Shown here: positions 34,609 through 42,752 of the stretch, piece after piece
How positions within the stretch are numbered: the first letter of the stretch is position 1
Layout: each line of letters starts with the position of its first letter
Source of the DNA: a bacterium
GTDB taxonomy: Bacteria; Hydrothermota; Hydrothermia; LBFQ01; DSFT01
Direction of reading: 5' to 3'
NCBI GenBank assembly: GCA_030550205.1
Contig: JAUQPS010000003.1
Location: 1 to 49,443, forward strand
Length of the DNA: 49,443 nt
The notes under the pieces: generated by a model
What the model saw: the letters and a program-made list of their open reading frames with translations, nothing else
Database searches by the model: none
Told to the model about the DNA's origin: nothing
Translations under genes and position numbers: made by a program

Positions 34609-37600
34609 ATGATTTTCATTTTAAATTATTATGAATTTGAATTTTTATTTGAAATACCAAAAGCTTATAATCCAACCATATATAGCTATAAAATAGCGAT
34701 ACCTCCAAGTGGCTCATATGAAATTAGTTATGAAGTTCTTGAATATAGTAAGCTAAATGTAAAGGATGTTTTTAATGTTTCAAGTGATAATGTTTTTCAA
34801 GTAGAAAGAAAACAAGCTATTGATGTAGATTACATAGAGCTTAAAGTAAATCCATATTATTTAGTAGATAATCAGCTTTATGTGAGAAATAAAATCAAAT
34901 TTAAAATTAAATTCAATTACAATAATTTAAATAGCTTTGGAAATTATAATCCAAGTCATAGAGAATTTATAAATTTTCCATTTCCAAGAGAATGGATTAA
35001 AAAGAGAACCTTTTCAAATCCTCCTGATTTCTTTTCACAAGCTCAAATGTGGGTAAAGATAAAAATTAAAGAAAGGGGTATATATAAAATAACTGCCCAA
35101 GACTTAATTAACATCGGAATACCTCAAAATTTATTATCTATAAACAATTTAGCTTTATTTGCTAAAATTGATACTTTTAATAGTTCCTTAACTTATGCAG
35201 ATAGTTTAATAAAACAAGTTCCAATAATTGTTTATGATGAAAATTTAGATGGGATATTAAATGGCAATGATTATATTTTATTTTTTGGAGAGGGTATTGA
35301 AGGTTTTAGAAGTATAAATGGCTCTATAAAGTTTTATAGAAATCCATATGATTATTATAACTATTATATTTTAGGGATAGCTTCAAATTTACAACCAAAA
35401 TTTATGATTTCAAATAGTTTAAATTATAATCAATTAATATATTCAACAGGCATTTATAGACATGATACTGATTTAGTAAATACTGGTAAAAAGGGTAGAG
35501 TTTGGCTTGGTGAAGAAATAACTTCAACAATTAGCTTTGATTTTAATCTTGATGATATTGTTTCAAATAATGGAACACTTGAAATATCAATGGTGGGTTC
35601 AGAGCCTTTATCTGCAAATGAATGTGGAAATGCTAATTTACAAATTTTATTAAATGGTCAAGTAATTGATAATAATTTTCAAGTTATTCAAATTCAAAGA
35701 AATACAAAATCTTACAATGTATCAAATTTACAATCAATTAACAATTTAACAATAAACATTATTAGTGCAACTTGTCCTAATCCAAAAGTTTATTTAGACT
35801 ATTTTGAAATAAGATATAGTAGGAATATTCCAAATGATGGTAGTGTATATTTTAATACAACTGCTTCTGCCAAAATTACAAATAATGCTCTTATGGTTTT
35901 AAATATAACAAATCCATATTCACCAATTATTTTAAGTAATTTTTCAGATGATGTGGTGCCTGGTAGTATTTACTTTATAGCAAATGATTTTAAATCTCCA
36001 ATTTCTATTGAGTTTATGAATATAAGTGAAAATTTATATAAACTTTCTAATGTTGAATATATTATATTGGGTCCAAGGGATTGGAAAAATGCATTAAATG
36101 ATTATATGGATTTTAGAAAAAGATATTTTCCAATTGTTTGTGGTGTTGATTTTTGTATAGATTCAATAAATATTCACAATGTTAAATATGTTTCAATTGA
36201 GGATATATTTGAACAATTTGGATTTGGTATGAAAGATCCTGTTGCTATTAGAAATTTTCTTTATACTTTATATAGAAATTCTCCAAGTTTGCTTTATGGT
36301 TTAATAGTTGGAGATGCAACTTATGATTATAAGGATATTTTAAAAAGGGGTGGAAATTTCTTTCCTGTTTATTATGATTTTAATGAAAGTTTTGATATTA
36401 ATACATCATTTGCTGGTTCTTTTGATGATTTTTATTTTGATTTTTCAGGTGATAAATATGCGGATTTAAATTATGGGAGGTTTCCAGCAAGAGATAAATC
36501 TGAAATTGTAAATTACTTTAAAAAGGTTATAGATTATGAAATAAATAGATTTTTCTCGGATTGGAAAAATAGAGTTTTATTAACAGCAGATGATTTTAAA
36601 AATGGTAGTAGCACATGTGAAAGTAGTTGGCATTTAATTCCATCTAATCAAATTCAAAAATACTTTATTCCATCTAATGTTATAGTTCATCATGTTTATA
36701 TGCATGAGTATCCAGAGGAGGGTGGTAAAAAACCCATTGCAAATAAAGATTTTATAGATAAATTCAATAATGGTTATCTTTTAATAAATATATTTTCTCA
36801 TGGTAATCCTTCACAGGTTGCAAGTGAATTGTTATTTTCTTTGTTTGATGTTCCAAAATTAAATGCATATAATAAACCACCATTTGTTTTGATATTAAGT
36901 TGTAAGACAAATGTTTTTGATAGAATAGATGGTGATTTGGCTGGTCCAAAGGGGCTTGGTGAAGCTATAATTACCCATATTGGAGGTGCAATTGGTATTT
37001 TATCTTCAACCGCTCTTTCATTTGTAGGAGGTAATGTTGCTTATGCTCAACAAATTTTTAATGCTATAAAGTCAAATAAGCTTTATCCTATGGGTTATCT
37101 TTCAAGACTTGGTAAAAATAATTGGTATTATGTTTTATTTGGAGATCCAAGTGTTATGATTGGTTATCCAAGTGTTGATAATAATTTAAGTTTTCCTGAT
37201 AGTGCATTTGTGGGTTCTATTTATAAAGGTTCATTTTTAAATACAAATAATTATAGTGCAAGTGTTAGTTTATTGCCAATAGAAGTTCCTGTTACTGATG
37301 TAACTTGTAATCCACCACGAACTTTTAACATTTTAGAGCCACATTTAATTATATACAAATCATTTGTTAATAATGATTCTTTAAAGCTATATATACCAAA
37401 AGATTTAAGTCCAAATAGGAAATTACAATTGAGAGGTGTTTATAAATATGCTAATAAGTTTAAGGACTCTATAAGCATTGGTTTTAAGTCTGAACTAATT
37501 GAAATTGATACAATTGGTCCTAATTTAAAATTGCTTTATTATTCAAATGAAGTTAATGATAGCTCAAAATTTACTCCAAAAGCAAAATTTACATTTTGGG

Positions 37601-38127
37601 CAAGTGATGAGCATGGAATATATTTAAGTCCAGGTTATAGAGATGTTGAAGTTTATATAGATGATAGAGAAGTTATAAAATTAACAGATAGATTTATTTA
37701 TGATGTTAATAGTTATACTACGGGAATTGCAGATTTTGAAGTTGATTTTTCAAATAATCAAGGATGGCATAAATTAACATTGAGAGCATTTGACAACTAT
37801 AATAATTTCTCTTCAAAGGATTATTATCTTTATTTTTCGGACGAAAATTTAAACATTTCAGATTTTCTTATTTATCCAAATCCATATAAAACTGGTCCTT
37901 TATATTTAACATTTACTTCAAATAGTCAAGCCTTTGCCCAATTTAAAATTTATACAATAAATGGTGATTTGGTTTATATAAGTCCAAAGGTTGGCATTAA
38001 TGCTGGATTTAATAGTCTTAAATATGAAGGCAATAATCTTGGTAGTGGTATTTACATTGCATTATTAGAAATGACTAAGGACAAACAAAAAATTAAGTAT
38101 AAGAAGAAATTTGTAGTAGTAAAGTAG
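34609..38127 (+). CDS. gingipain-type C25 peptidase (PorU-like) with type IX-like C-terminal domain
   Basis: A 1172-residue protein with the caspase-like C25 catalytic domain in its middle: catalytic His731 in NIFSHGNPSQ and Cys765 in LILSCKTN, 34 residues apart, as in gingipains. Preceding repeats of beta-rich sequence fill the first 500 residues. The last 90 residues (from IYPNPYKTGPL to KKKFVVVK) match the FlgD-Ig/type IX secretion C-terminal sorting domain. PorU, the type IX sortase, has the same peptidase family. The predicted N-terminus (MIFILNYYEFEFLFEIPKAY) is not a clear signal peptide, so the real start may differ or export uses another route. No Shine-Dalgarno sequence. Confidence 0.85.
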   Translation: MIFILNYYEFEFLFEIPKAYNPTIYSYKIAIPPSGSYEISYEVLEYSKLNVKDVFNVSSDNVFQVERKQAIDVDYIELKVNPYYLVDNQLYVRNKIKFKIKFNYNNLNSFGNYNPSHREFINFPFPREWIKKRTFSNPPDFFSQAQMWVKIKIKERGIYKITAQDLINIGIPQNLLSINNLALFAKIDTFNSSLTYADSLIKQVPIIVYDENLDGILNGNDYILFFGEGIEGFRSINGSIKFYRNPYDYYNYYILGIASNLQPKFMISNSLNYNQLIYSTGIYRHDTDLVNTGKKGRVWLGEEITSTISFDFNLDDIVSNNGTLEISMVGSEPLSANECGNANLQILLNGQVIDNNFQVIQIQRNTKSYNVSNLQSINNLTINIISATCPNPKVYLDYFEIRYSRNIPNDGSVYFNTTASAKITNNALMVLNITNPYSPIILSNFSDDVVPGSIYFIANDFKSPISIEFMNISENLYKLSNVEYIILGPRDWKNALNDYMDFRKRYFPIVCGVDFCIDSINIHNVKYVSIEDIFEQFGFGMKDPVAIRNFLYTLYRNSPSLLYGLIVGDATYDYKDILKRGGNFFPVYYDFNESFDINTSFAGSFDDFYFDFSGDKYADLNYGRFPARDKSEIVNYFKKVIDYEINRFFSDWKNRVLLTADDFKNGSSTCESSWHLIPSNQIQKYFIPSNVIVHHVYMHEYPEEGGKKPIANKDFIDKFNNGYLLINIFSHGNPSQVASELLFSLFDVPKLNAYNKPPFVLILSCKTNVFDRIDGDLAGPKGLGEAIITHIGGAIGILSSTALSFVGGNVAYAQQIFNAIKSNKLYPMGYLSRLGKNNWYYVLFGDPSVMIGYPSVDNNLSFPDSAFVGSIYKGSFLNTNNYSASVSLLPIEVPVTDVTCNPPRTFNILEPHLIIYKSFVNNDSLKLYIPKDLSPNRKLQLRGVYKYANKFKDSISIGFKSELIEIDTIGPNLKLLYYSNEVNDSSKFTPKAKFTFWASDEHGIYLSPGYRDVEVYIDDREVIKLTDRFIYDVNSYTTGIADFEVDFSNNQGWHKLTLRAFDNYNNFSSKDYYLYFSDENLNISDFLIYPNPYKTGPLYLTFTSNSQAFAQFKIYTINGDLVYISPKVGINAGFNSLKYEGNNLGSGIYIALLEMTKDKQKIKYKKKFVVVK

Positions 38128-38166
38128 ATTAAGACAATTTTAAAGCCTATCATAAATTTTTTTGTT

Positions 38167-38191
38167 ATTGAAAATGATTTTCATTTTCAAT
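38167..38191. promoter_or_regulatory. Fur-like inverted repeat upstream of the SQR-like operon
   Basis: Two perfect 11-bp arms, ATTGAAAATGA and TCATTTTCAAT, are separated by TTT. The inner part, GAAAATGATTTTCATTTTC, matches 15 of 19 positions of the classical Fur box. It lies 5 bp upstream of the TAAAAT hexamer and covers the -35 region, where binding would block polymerase. Confidence 0.55.
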
Positions 38192-38196
38192 TGCTT

Positions 38197-38202
38197 TAAA
38201 AT
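38197..38202 (+). promoter_or_regulatory. predicted -10 of the SQR-like/DUF1641 operon
   Basis: TAAAAT is 17 nt before the ATG; the gap contains GGGAGGTG, so this transcript has a short leader with a strong Shine-Dalgarno sequence, unlike most promoters here. Confidence 0.5.
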
Positions 38203-38219
38203 TTGAAGGGAGGTGAAAT

Positions 38220-39356
38220 ATGAAAATTAAAATTTTGGTTCTTGGTGGAGGAACAGGTGGGTTAGTTGCAGCAAACAAAATTAAGAAACTTTTAGGAAAT
38301 GATGTTGAAGTTACCCTTGTTGATAAAAATGCTTATCACGAATTTATGCCTGCTTATCCTTGGGTTGCTCTTGGTATGCGTGAGCCTGATCAGATAAGAA
38401 GACCATTTTCAAATTTAGAAAAGAGGGGTATAAATTTTATACAAGCAACTGTGGAGAGTATTGATCCTGCTAATAATAAGGTAAAGACGAGTGTTGGAGA
38501 TATAACATATGATTATTTGATTGTTTCCTTAGGTGTAGAACCTATGCCTTTACCTGTAAAGGAGAATTATGCTCCTTGGAGTTTAGAAGGGGCTTTGAAT
38601 TTGAGAGAAGCTATTAAGAAGTTTAAGGGTGGAAAGGTTGTTGTGGGAGTATCTTCTTTGTATTATCCTTGTCCTCCTGCTCCATTTGAAGTTGCAGGTC
38701 AAATAGAATTTGCTTTAAAAGTTAAAGGCATTAGAGGAAAGAGCATGATTGAAGTTTTCCACTTTCATCCGTTACCTCTTGCTCCTATGGGTCCTGTAAT
38801 TGCTGGGAAAATTATGGAAATTTTAAAATCAAAAAATATAACTTTCCATGGAAGTTTTGAACCTATCGCTTTTGAAAATGGAAAGGTAAAAGCAAAAGAT
38901 GGAAGGGAAATTGAATATGATCTTCTTGTTCTTGTTCCATCTTTTGCCCCTAATAAAGTAGTGAGAGAATCTCCTTTGGCAGGTCCAAATGGTTTTCCTG
39001 AGGTAGATAAAATTACGTTCCGTTCTATTAGATTTCCTAATGTTTTTGTGATTGGTGATGTTGTAAATGGTTCTCTTATGTTGCCTCCTGCTGGTGTAGT
39101 AGCTCATTTCCAGGGAGAATATGTTGCTGGTGTTATCGTTTCAGATTTAAAAGGTGCTTATATTGGTGAACCATTTAATCCAGTTGCTATGTGTATTATG
39201 GACTTTGGGGATAATGCTATACTTCCACAATGCTCATTTGATAAGGTTTTAGCAGGAACAGGTATGCCTTCTTGTGGTGTTATGGCAGTAGGTAAATGGG
39301 TCAGAATAGCTAAAATACTTTTTGAAGGCTTTTGGTTTGCTACGTTGATTGAATAA
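38220..39356 (+). CDS. sulfide:quinone oxidoreductase-like FAD-dependent oxidoreductase
   Basis: A 378-residue two-Rossmann flavoprotein with FAD motif GGGTGG (9-14), NAYHEFMPAYPWV, Cys151 in YYPCPPAPFE (position of the first redox Cys of SQR), Cys338 and Cys352 in the C-terminal region (PQCSFD, MPSCGV), and an amphipathic C-terminal end (WVRIAKILFEGFWFATLIE) suited to membrane association. The cysteines favour SQR-type sulfide oxidation with electrons going to quinone, over a type II NADH dehydrogenase. GGGAGGTG lies 7 nt before the ATG. It is co-transcribed with a DUF1641 protein. Base use is a little less AT-rich than its neighbours. Confidence 0.85.
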   Translation: MKIKILVLGGGTGGLVAANKIKKLLGNDVEVTLVDKNAYHEFMPAYPWVALGMREPDQIRRPFSNLEKRGINFIQATVESIDPANNKVKTSVGDITYDYLIVSLGVEPMPLPVKENYAPWSLEGALNLREAIKKFKGGKVVVGVSSLYYPCPPAPFEVAGQIEFALKVKGIRGKSMIEVFHFHPLPLAPMGPVIAGKIMEILKSKNITFHGSFEPIAFENGKVKAKDGREIEYDLLVLVPSFAPNKVVRESPLAGPNGFPEVDKITFRSIRFPNVFVIGDVVNGSLMLPPAGVVAHFQGEYVAGVIVSDLKGAYIGEPFNPVAMCIMDFGDNAILPQCSFDKVLAGTGMPSCGVMAVGKWVRIAKILFEGFWFATLIE

Positions 39357-39367
39357 GGAGGTGAAAT

Positions 39368-39958
39368 ATGGAAAGAATAGATCATATTGAAGAAATTCTT
39401 GAAAAAAGTGGAATAACTTTTCTTGCTCAAATGAATTTTGGAGAAACACTTAAAGATAATTTGGGTTTAATTTTAGACCCTAAGAATCTCTATATAATAT
39501 CAGTATTAGCTCGTTTTGTAGAACAAGCACCAACATTAGAAAAATTAGCTGATATGCTTGAAAAGATGGAAAAATCTGGTGCATTATCATTCTTTGGACA
39601 TGTTTCTGAGAATTTTGGGGAAGGATTGGGGATGGCTATGGATCCCCAAGTTTTGAAATTATTCTCTCATTTAGCAAATATATTAGATATTCTTTCTCGT
39701 ATCGAGCCTTCTGCTATAGGTATGTTAGCATCAGCAATTGAAAGAGGATTATCAGAAACTTTTAGTTTAGATGTTATAAAGGATCCACCTAAATTGGGTT
39801 TAGTTGGTATATTGAAACAGCTTTCAGATCCTGATGTTCAAAAAGCACTTGGAATTATTTTCCTTTTCCTTAAAGCCTTAGGTAGGGCTTTTAGTCATAT
39901 GGGTGAGGATATAAAAGCTATGGAGGATATGATAGCAAAAATGATGCCTAAGAAATAA
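39368..39958 (+). CDS. DUF1641 family protein, partner of the SQR-like enzyme
   Basis: A 196-residue, mostly helical protein. The C-terminal DPDVQKALGIIFLFLKALGRAF segment is the DUF1641 signature; DP[E/D]V-like repeats also occur earlier (DPKNLYIISVLARF, DPQVLKLFSHLANI), suggesting internal repetition. DUF1641 genes are often next to SQR-like or formate-dehydrogenase-like genes, where they may help membrane association or assembly. AAGGAGGTG ends 7 nt before the ATG, and only 11 nt separate it from the SQR-like gene. Function is unproven. Confidence 0.85.
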   Translation: MERIDHIEEILEKSGITFLAQMNFGETLKDNLGLILDPKNLYIISVLARFVEQAPTLEKLADMLEKMEKSGALSFFGHVSENFGEGLGMAMDPQVLKLFSHLANILDILSRIEPSAIGMLASAIERGLSETFSLDVIKDPPKLGLVGILKQLSDPDVQKALGIIFLFLKALGRAFSHMGEDIKAMEDMIAKMMPKK

Positions 39959-39966
39959 AACTGCTT

Positions 39967-39972
39967 TAAAAT
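39967..39972 (+). promoter_or_regulatory. predicted -10 of tRNA-Val and the glycosyltransferase
   Basis: TAAAAT in CTTTAAAATTATC lies 13 nt before the first tRNA base, the usual place for a tRNA promoter. Confidence 0.45.
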
Positions 39973-39985
39973 TATCTAACTTACT

Positions 39986-40058
39986 GGGCGGTTAGCTCAG
40001 GGGTTAGAGCGCTCGTTTGACATGCGAGAGGTCGGAGGTTCGAATCCTCCACCGCCCA
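39986..40058 (+). tRNA. tRNA-Val (anticodon GAC)
   Basis: The cloverleaf is complete: acceptor arms GGGCGGT and ACCGCCC with discriminator A40058, D arm TAGCTCAGGGGTTAGAGC, anticodon stem CTCGT/GCGAG with loop TTGACAT (anticodon GAC at 40019-40021), and T arm GGAGGTTCGAATCCTCC. GAC reads GTC/GTT valine codons. CCA is not encoded. The GC-rich sequence stands out from its surroundings, as expected for a tRNA in a thermophile. The glycosyltransferase gene begins 2 nt after its end. Confidence 0.97.
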
Positions 40059-40060
40059 TT

Positions 40061-41146
40061 TTGAAAAAAATTCTCATTTTATCTGCTAATTATGGAACAG
40101 GTCATTTAATTGCTGCTAAGGCAATAAAGCAATTACTTGAAGAAGAAAATGAAGTAGAAATTATTGATATAGTAGAGGAAGGCTATTTTCTTGAAAAAAT
40201 TAGCTCAAAAGCTTATATTTGGTTAAATCGTCATTCTCATTTATTATGGAGATTTATTTATTATAACCCTATAAGCAAAAGTAAAATTTTAAGAGTTTTA
40301 TCCAAAAAGTTAATAAGAGACAATATTTATAAAAAAATAAAAAGCTATAAGCCAGATATTATTATTTCAACTCACTTTTATGCTACTGTATATGGTATTA
40401 AATATAAGGCAGAATATCCAAAAACAAAGTTGTTTGTTTGTATTACGGATTATGAGGTTCATCCATTTTGGATATATAATGAAGTTGATCTATATTTTTT
40501 GCCTTCGCATTTTTCATTACAAAATTTTAAATTGACAAATTATGTTATAACAGGTATTCCATTAAGAAGGAACTTTTGGCAAGAATTAAATAAATATGAA
40601 ATAAGAAAAAAACTTAAAATTGAGACAAATAATTTAGTAGTTTTATTAAACCTTGGTTCTCATAGTGTTCTTCCATTAAAAGATGCTATCAAATATATTA
40701 ATTTATTTAAAGACAAGTTATATTTCCTAATAATAGGTGGCAAAGATAAAGTGAGATATGAAAAAATCCAAAATGCATTAAATCAAATAGGTGCATATTA
40801 TAAGTTATATAGCTTTACAGAAGATATTCATGAGCTTATGTTCGCTTGTGATTTTTCTATTACAAAGGCAGGAGGATTAAGTTTATCAGAGTTAATTTAT
40901 ACAAAAAGACCCGCTATTTATTATAAAAGCTTGCCGGGTCAAGAAGAAGGTAATGAGAAGTTTATAAGAGAATATGGTTTAGGTTTTACTGCGAAAAATT
41001 TTTCTCAGCTTTTAAAGTTTACGAACCTCATAATTGAAAATCCTTCTATTTTAGACTATTTCCAATCCAATTTATCATTTCAAAAAGAAAATATGAACTT
41101 TTTCAGAATTAGGCAAATTGTTTCACATGAAACATATGCTTTATAA
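40061..41146 (+). CDS. GT28-type glycosyltransferase (MGDG synthase / UgtP-like)
   Basis: About 361 residues with LILSANYGTGHLIAAKAI at the start (MGDG-synthase N-domain), ICITDYEVHPFW in the middle and a GT-B C-domain containing ITKAGGLSLSELIYTKRPAI. Homologues add glucose or galactose to diacylglycerol to make membrane glycolipids. I place the start at TTG 40061, not at an ATG at 40022 that lies in the tRNA anticodon loop and would translate tRNA sequence. The mRNA would then start 2 nt before the codon after tRNA 3' processing. The 3' end contains the parS-like site. Confidence 0.87.
   Translation: MKKILILSANYGTGHLIAAKAIKQLLEEENEVEIIDIVEEGYFLEKISSKAYIWLNRHSHLLWRFIYYNPISKSKILRVLSKKLIRDNIYKKIKSYKPDIIISTHFYATVYGIKYKAEYPKTKLFVCITDYEVHPFWIYNEVDLYFLPSHFSLQNFKLTNYVITGIPLRRNFWQELNKYEIRKKLKIETNNLVVLLNLGSHSVLPLKDAIKYINLFKDKLYFLIIGGKDKVRYEKIQNALNQIGAYYKLYSFTEDIHELMFACDFSITKAGGLSLSELIYTKRPAIYYKSLPGQEEGNEKFIREYGLGFTAKNFSQLLKFTNLIIENPSILDYFQSNLSFQKENMNFFRIRQIVSHETYAL
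41119..41134. promoter_or_regulatory. parS-like ParB-binding site
   Basis: TGTTTCACATGAAACA differs from the consensus parS TGTTTCACGTGAAACA at one central base. It lies 20 bp upstream of the parA start, within codons of the glycosyltransferase gene (IVSHETYAL) and between the -35-like TTGTTT (41118) and -10 TATAAT (41142) of parA, so ParB bound here could also repress its own operon. Confidence 0.85.
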
Positions 41147-41147
41147 T
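41142..41147 (+). promoter_or_regulatory. predicted parA promoter -10 with -35-like TTGTTT
   Basis: TATAAT lies 7 nt before the parA ATG and contains the glycosyltransferase stop TAA (41144-41146). TTGTTT at 41118-41123 gives an 18-nt spacer, almost entirely occupied by the parS-like site. Confidence 0.6.
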
Positions 41148-41154
41148 TTTCGCT

Positions 41155-41931
41155 ATGACAAAAATTGCTGTTGTTAATCAAAAGGGTGGGGTAGGGAAAA
41201 CCACAACGGTTGTAAATTTATCTACTGCTCTTGCACTTGAGAATTTAAGAGTTTTAGTTGTAGATGGTGATGCTCAAGCGAATGCTTCAAGTGGTTTTGG
41301 CATAAATAGAAGAAATGGTAAAAATTTATATCATTTACTTATTGGGAAAGCGAATATTGATGAAGTTCTTGTTAGAGTTGAATCTGCTAATTTAGATTTA
41401 ATTCCTTCTTCACCAGATTTAATAGGGGTAGATACAGAGCTTAGAGGGAAACCCAATTGGGAATTAGCATTAAAGAATCTACTTGATAATATATCTTCAA
41501 ATTATGAATTTATATTTATTGATGCTCCACCATCTCTTGGAACACTAACTGTTTTAATTTTATCTGCTGCTGAATATATTTTAATTCCTGTTCAAGCAGA
41601 ATATTATGCACTTGAAGGTGTTGCTCAACTTCTTGAAACTGTTCATTATGTAAGAAGAACGATAAATCCTAAATTAAAATTAATGGGCTTTTTAATAACG
41701 ATGTATGATAAACGCACAAAATTATCTGAACAAGTTGAAGAGCAAATAAGGGGGATATTTAAAGAGATGGTTTTTAGTAATGTAATACCAAGAAGTGTTA
41801 GATTAGCGGAAGCACCAAGTTATGGAATTCCTGGTGTATTATTTGACCCCTTATCAGTAGGAGCTATTGCTTATAGGAACTTAGCAAAGGAGATTTTAGA
41901 AAAATTTGTTAAAAGGGAGGCGAATGTATGA
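41155..41931 (+). CDS. parA: chromosome partitioning ATPase ParA (Soj)
   Basis: A 258-residue deviant-Walker-A ATPase: KGGVGKTTT (10-18, signature Lys10 and P-loop Lys15), VDGDAQANAS, and Walker B FIFIDAPPSLG. ParA pairs with ParB to segregate the origin region in the cell. The length and absence of an N-terminal DNA-binding domain match chromosomal Soj-type ParA. It is preceded by a parS-like site and TATAAT in 40 nt and overlaps parB by 4 nt (ATGA). Confidence 0.97.
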   Translation: MTKIAVVNQKGGVGKTTTVVNLSTALALENLRVLVVDGDAQANASSGFGINRRNGKNLYHLLIGKANIDEVLVRVESANLDLIPSSPDLIGVDTELRGKPNWELALKNLLDNISSNYEFIFIDAPPSLGTLTVLILSAAEYILIPVQAEYYALEGVAQLLETVHYVRRTINPKLKLMGFLITMYDKRTKLSEQVEEQIRGIFKEMVFSNVIPRSVRLAEAPSYGIPGVLFDPLSVGAIAYRNLAKEILEKFVKREANV

Positions 41932-42752
41932 ACAAGAAGGCGAGAGGTTTGGGAAGAGGGCTGGCAGCAATTTTGCCAGGAAGTGAATCTTTGGAAGATT
42001 TACAATTAATAGATATAAATGCAATTGAGCCAAATCCATATCAACCAAGAAGAAAATTCTCTGAAAAAGAATTGAAGGAGCTTGCAGAATCAATAAAGGC
42101 TAATGGACTTTTACAACCTATTATTGTAAGACAAATATCCGAAGATAGATATCAGATTGTGGCAGGAGAAAGGAGATGGAGAGCTTGTAGAATTGCAGGT
42201 TTAACAAAGATCCCAGCTATTGTTAAAGATTTAGAAGATTCTGAGATGCTTCAACTTGCTCTTATTGAAAATTTACAAAGAGAAGACTTGAATCCTGTTG
42301 AAGAAGCTTTAGCATATAAGCAGTTAATTGAAAAATTTGGATTTACACAATCTGAAATAGCTCAAATTGTAGGAAAAGATAGAGCAACTATTACTAATAC
42401 TTTAAGACTATTAAATTTGAGTGAAAAGGTTTTAGAAATGCTAAGAGATGGTAAAATTACAGAAGGACATGCAAGAGTATTGCTTAGAATAAGTGATTTT
42501 AATGAGCAAGAGGAATGGGCAAGAAGGATTGTTGAAGAGGGGATTAGTGTAAGACAACTTGAAAAATTGATATCTCCAAAAGAATCTAAAATGGAAAATG
42601 ATAATTCTTGGATAAGGGAAATAAGTGAAAAATTATTTAAGAATGTTGGGCTTAAAGCAGAAATTAAAACTACAAAGAGAAGAGTAAGAGTAGTATTGGA
42701 TTTTAAAAATAAGGAAGAATTTGAAAACTTTTTAAGGAAACTTGGATTATGA
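41928..42752 (+). CDS. parB: chromosome partitioning protein ParB (Spo0J)
   Basis: A 274-residue ParB: N-terminal KKARGLGRGLAAILPG, the NPYQPRRKF motif, the CTPase motif GERRWRACR, a helix-turn-helix (FTQSEIAQIVGKDRATITNTL) with EGHARVLL, and a C-terminal dimerisation domain. GGGAGG ends 7 nt before the ATG, which overlaps the parA stop. ParB loads at parS sites and spreads as a CTP-dependent clamp. The adjacent parS-like site supports a chromosomal system near the origin. Confidence 0.97.
   Translation: MNKKARGLGRGLAAILPGSESLEDLQLIDINAIEPNPYQPRRKFSEKELKELAESIKANGLLQPIIVRQISEDRYQIVAGERRWRACRIAGLTKIPAIVKDLEDSEMLQLALIENLQREDLNPVEEALAYKQLIEKFGFTQSEIAQIVGKDRATITNTLRLLNLSEKVLEMLRDGKITEGHARVLLRISDFNEQEEWARRIVEEGISVRQLEKLISPKESKMENDNSWIREISEKLFKNVGLKAEIKTTKRRVRVVLDFKNKEEFENFLRKLGL

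Noticed and set aside
38128-38166. Terminator after the C25 peptidase gene (run of T near 38155-38163)
   Set aside because: A T run is present, but I see no stable stem before it; only the Fur-like palindrome follows.
40022-40060. ATG start at 40022 for the glycosyltransferase, giving an extra N-terminus with GGSNPPPP
   Set aside because: This stretch is the 3' half of tRNA-Val(GAC); the protein family begins at the KKILILSANYGTGH segment, so TTG 40061 is preferred.
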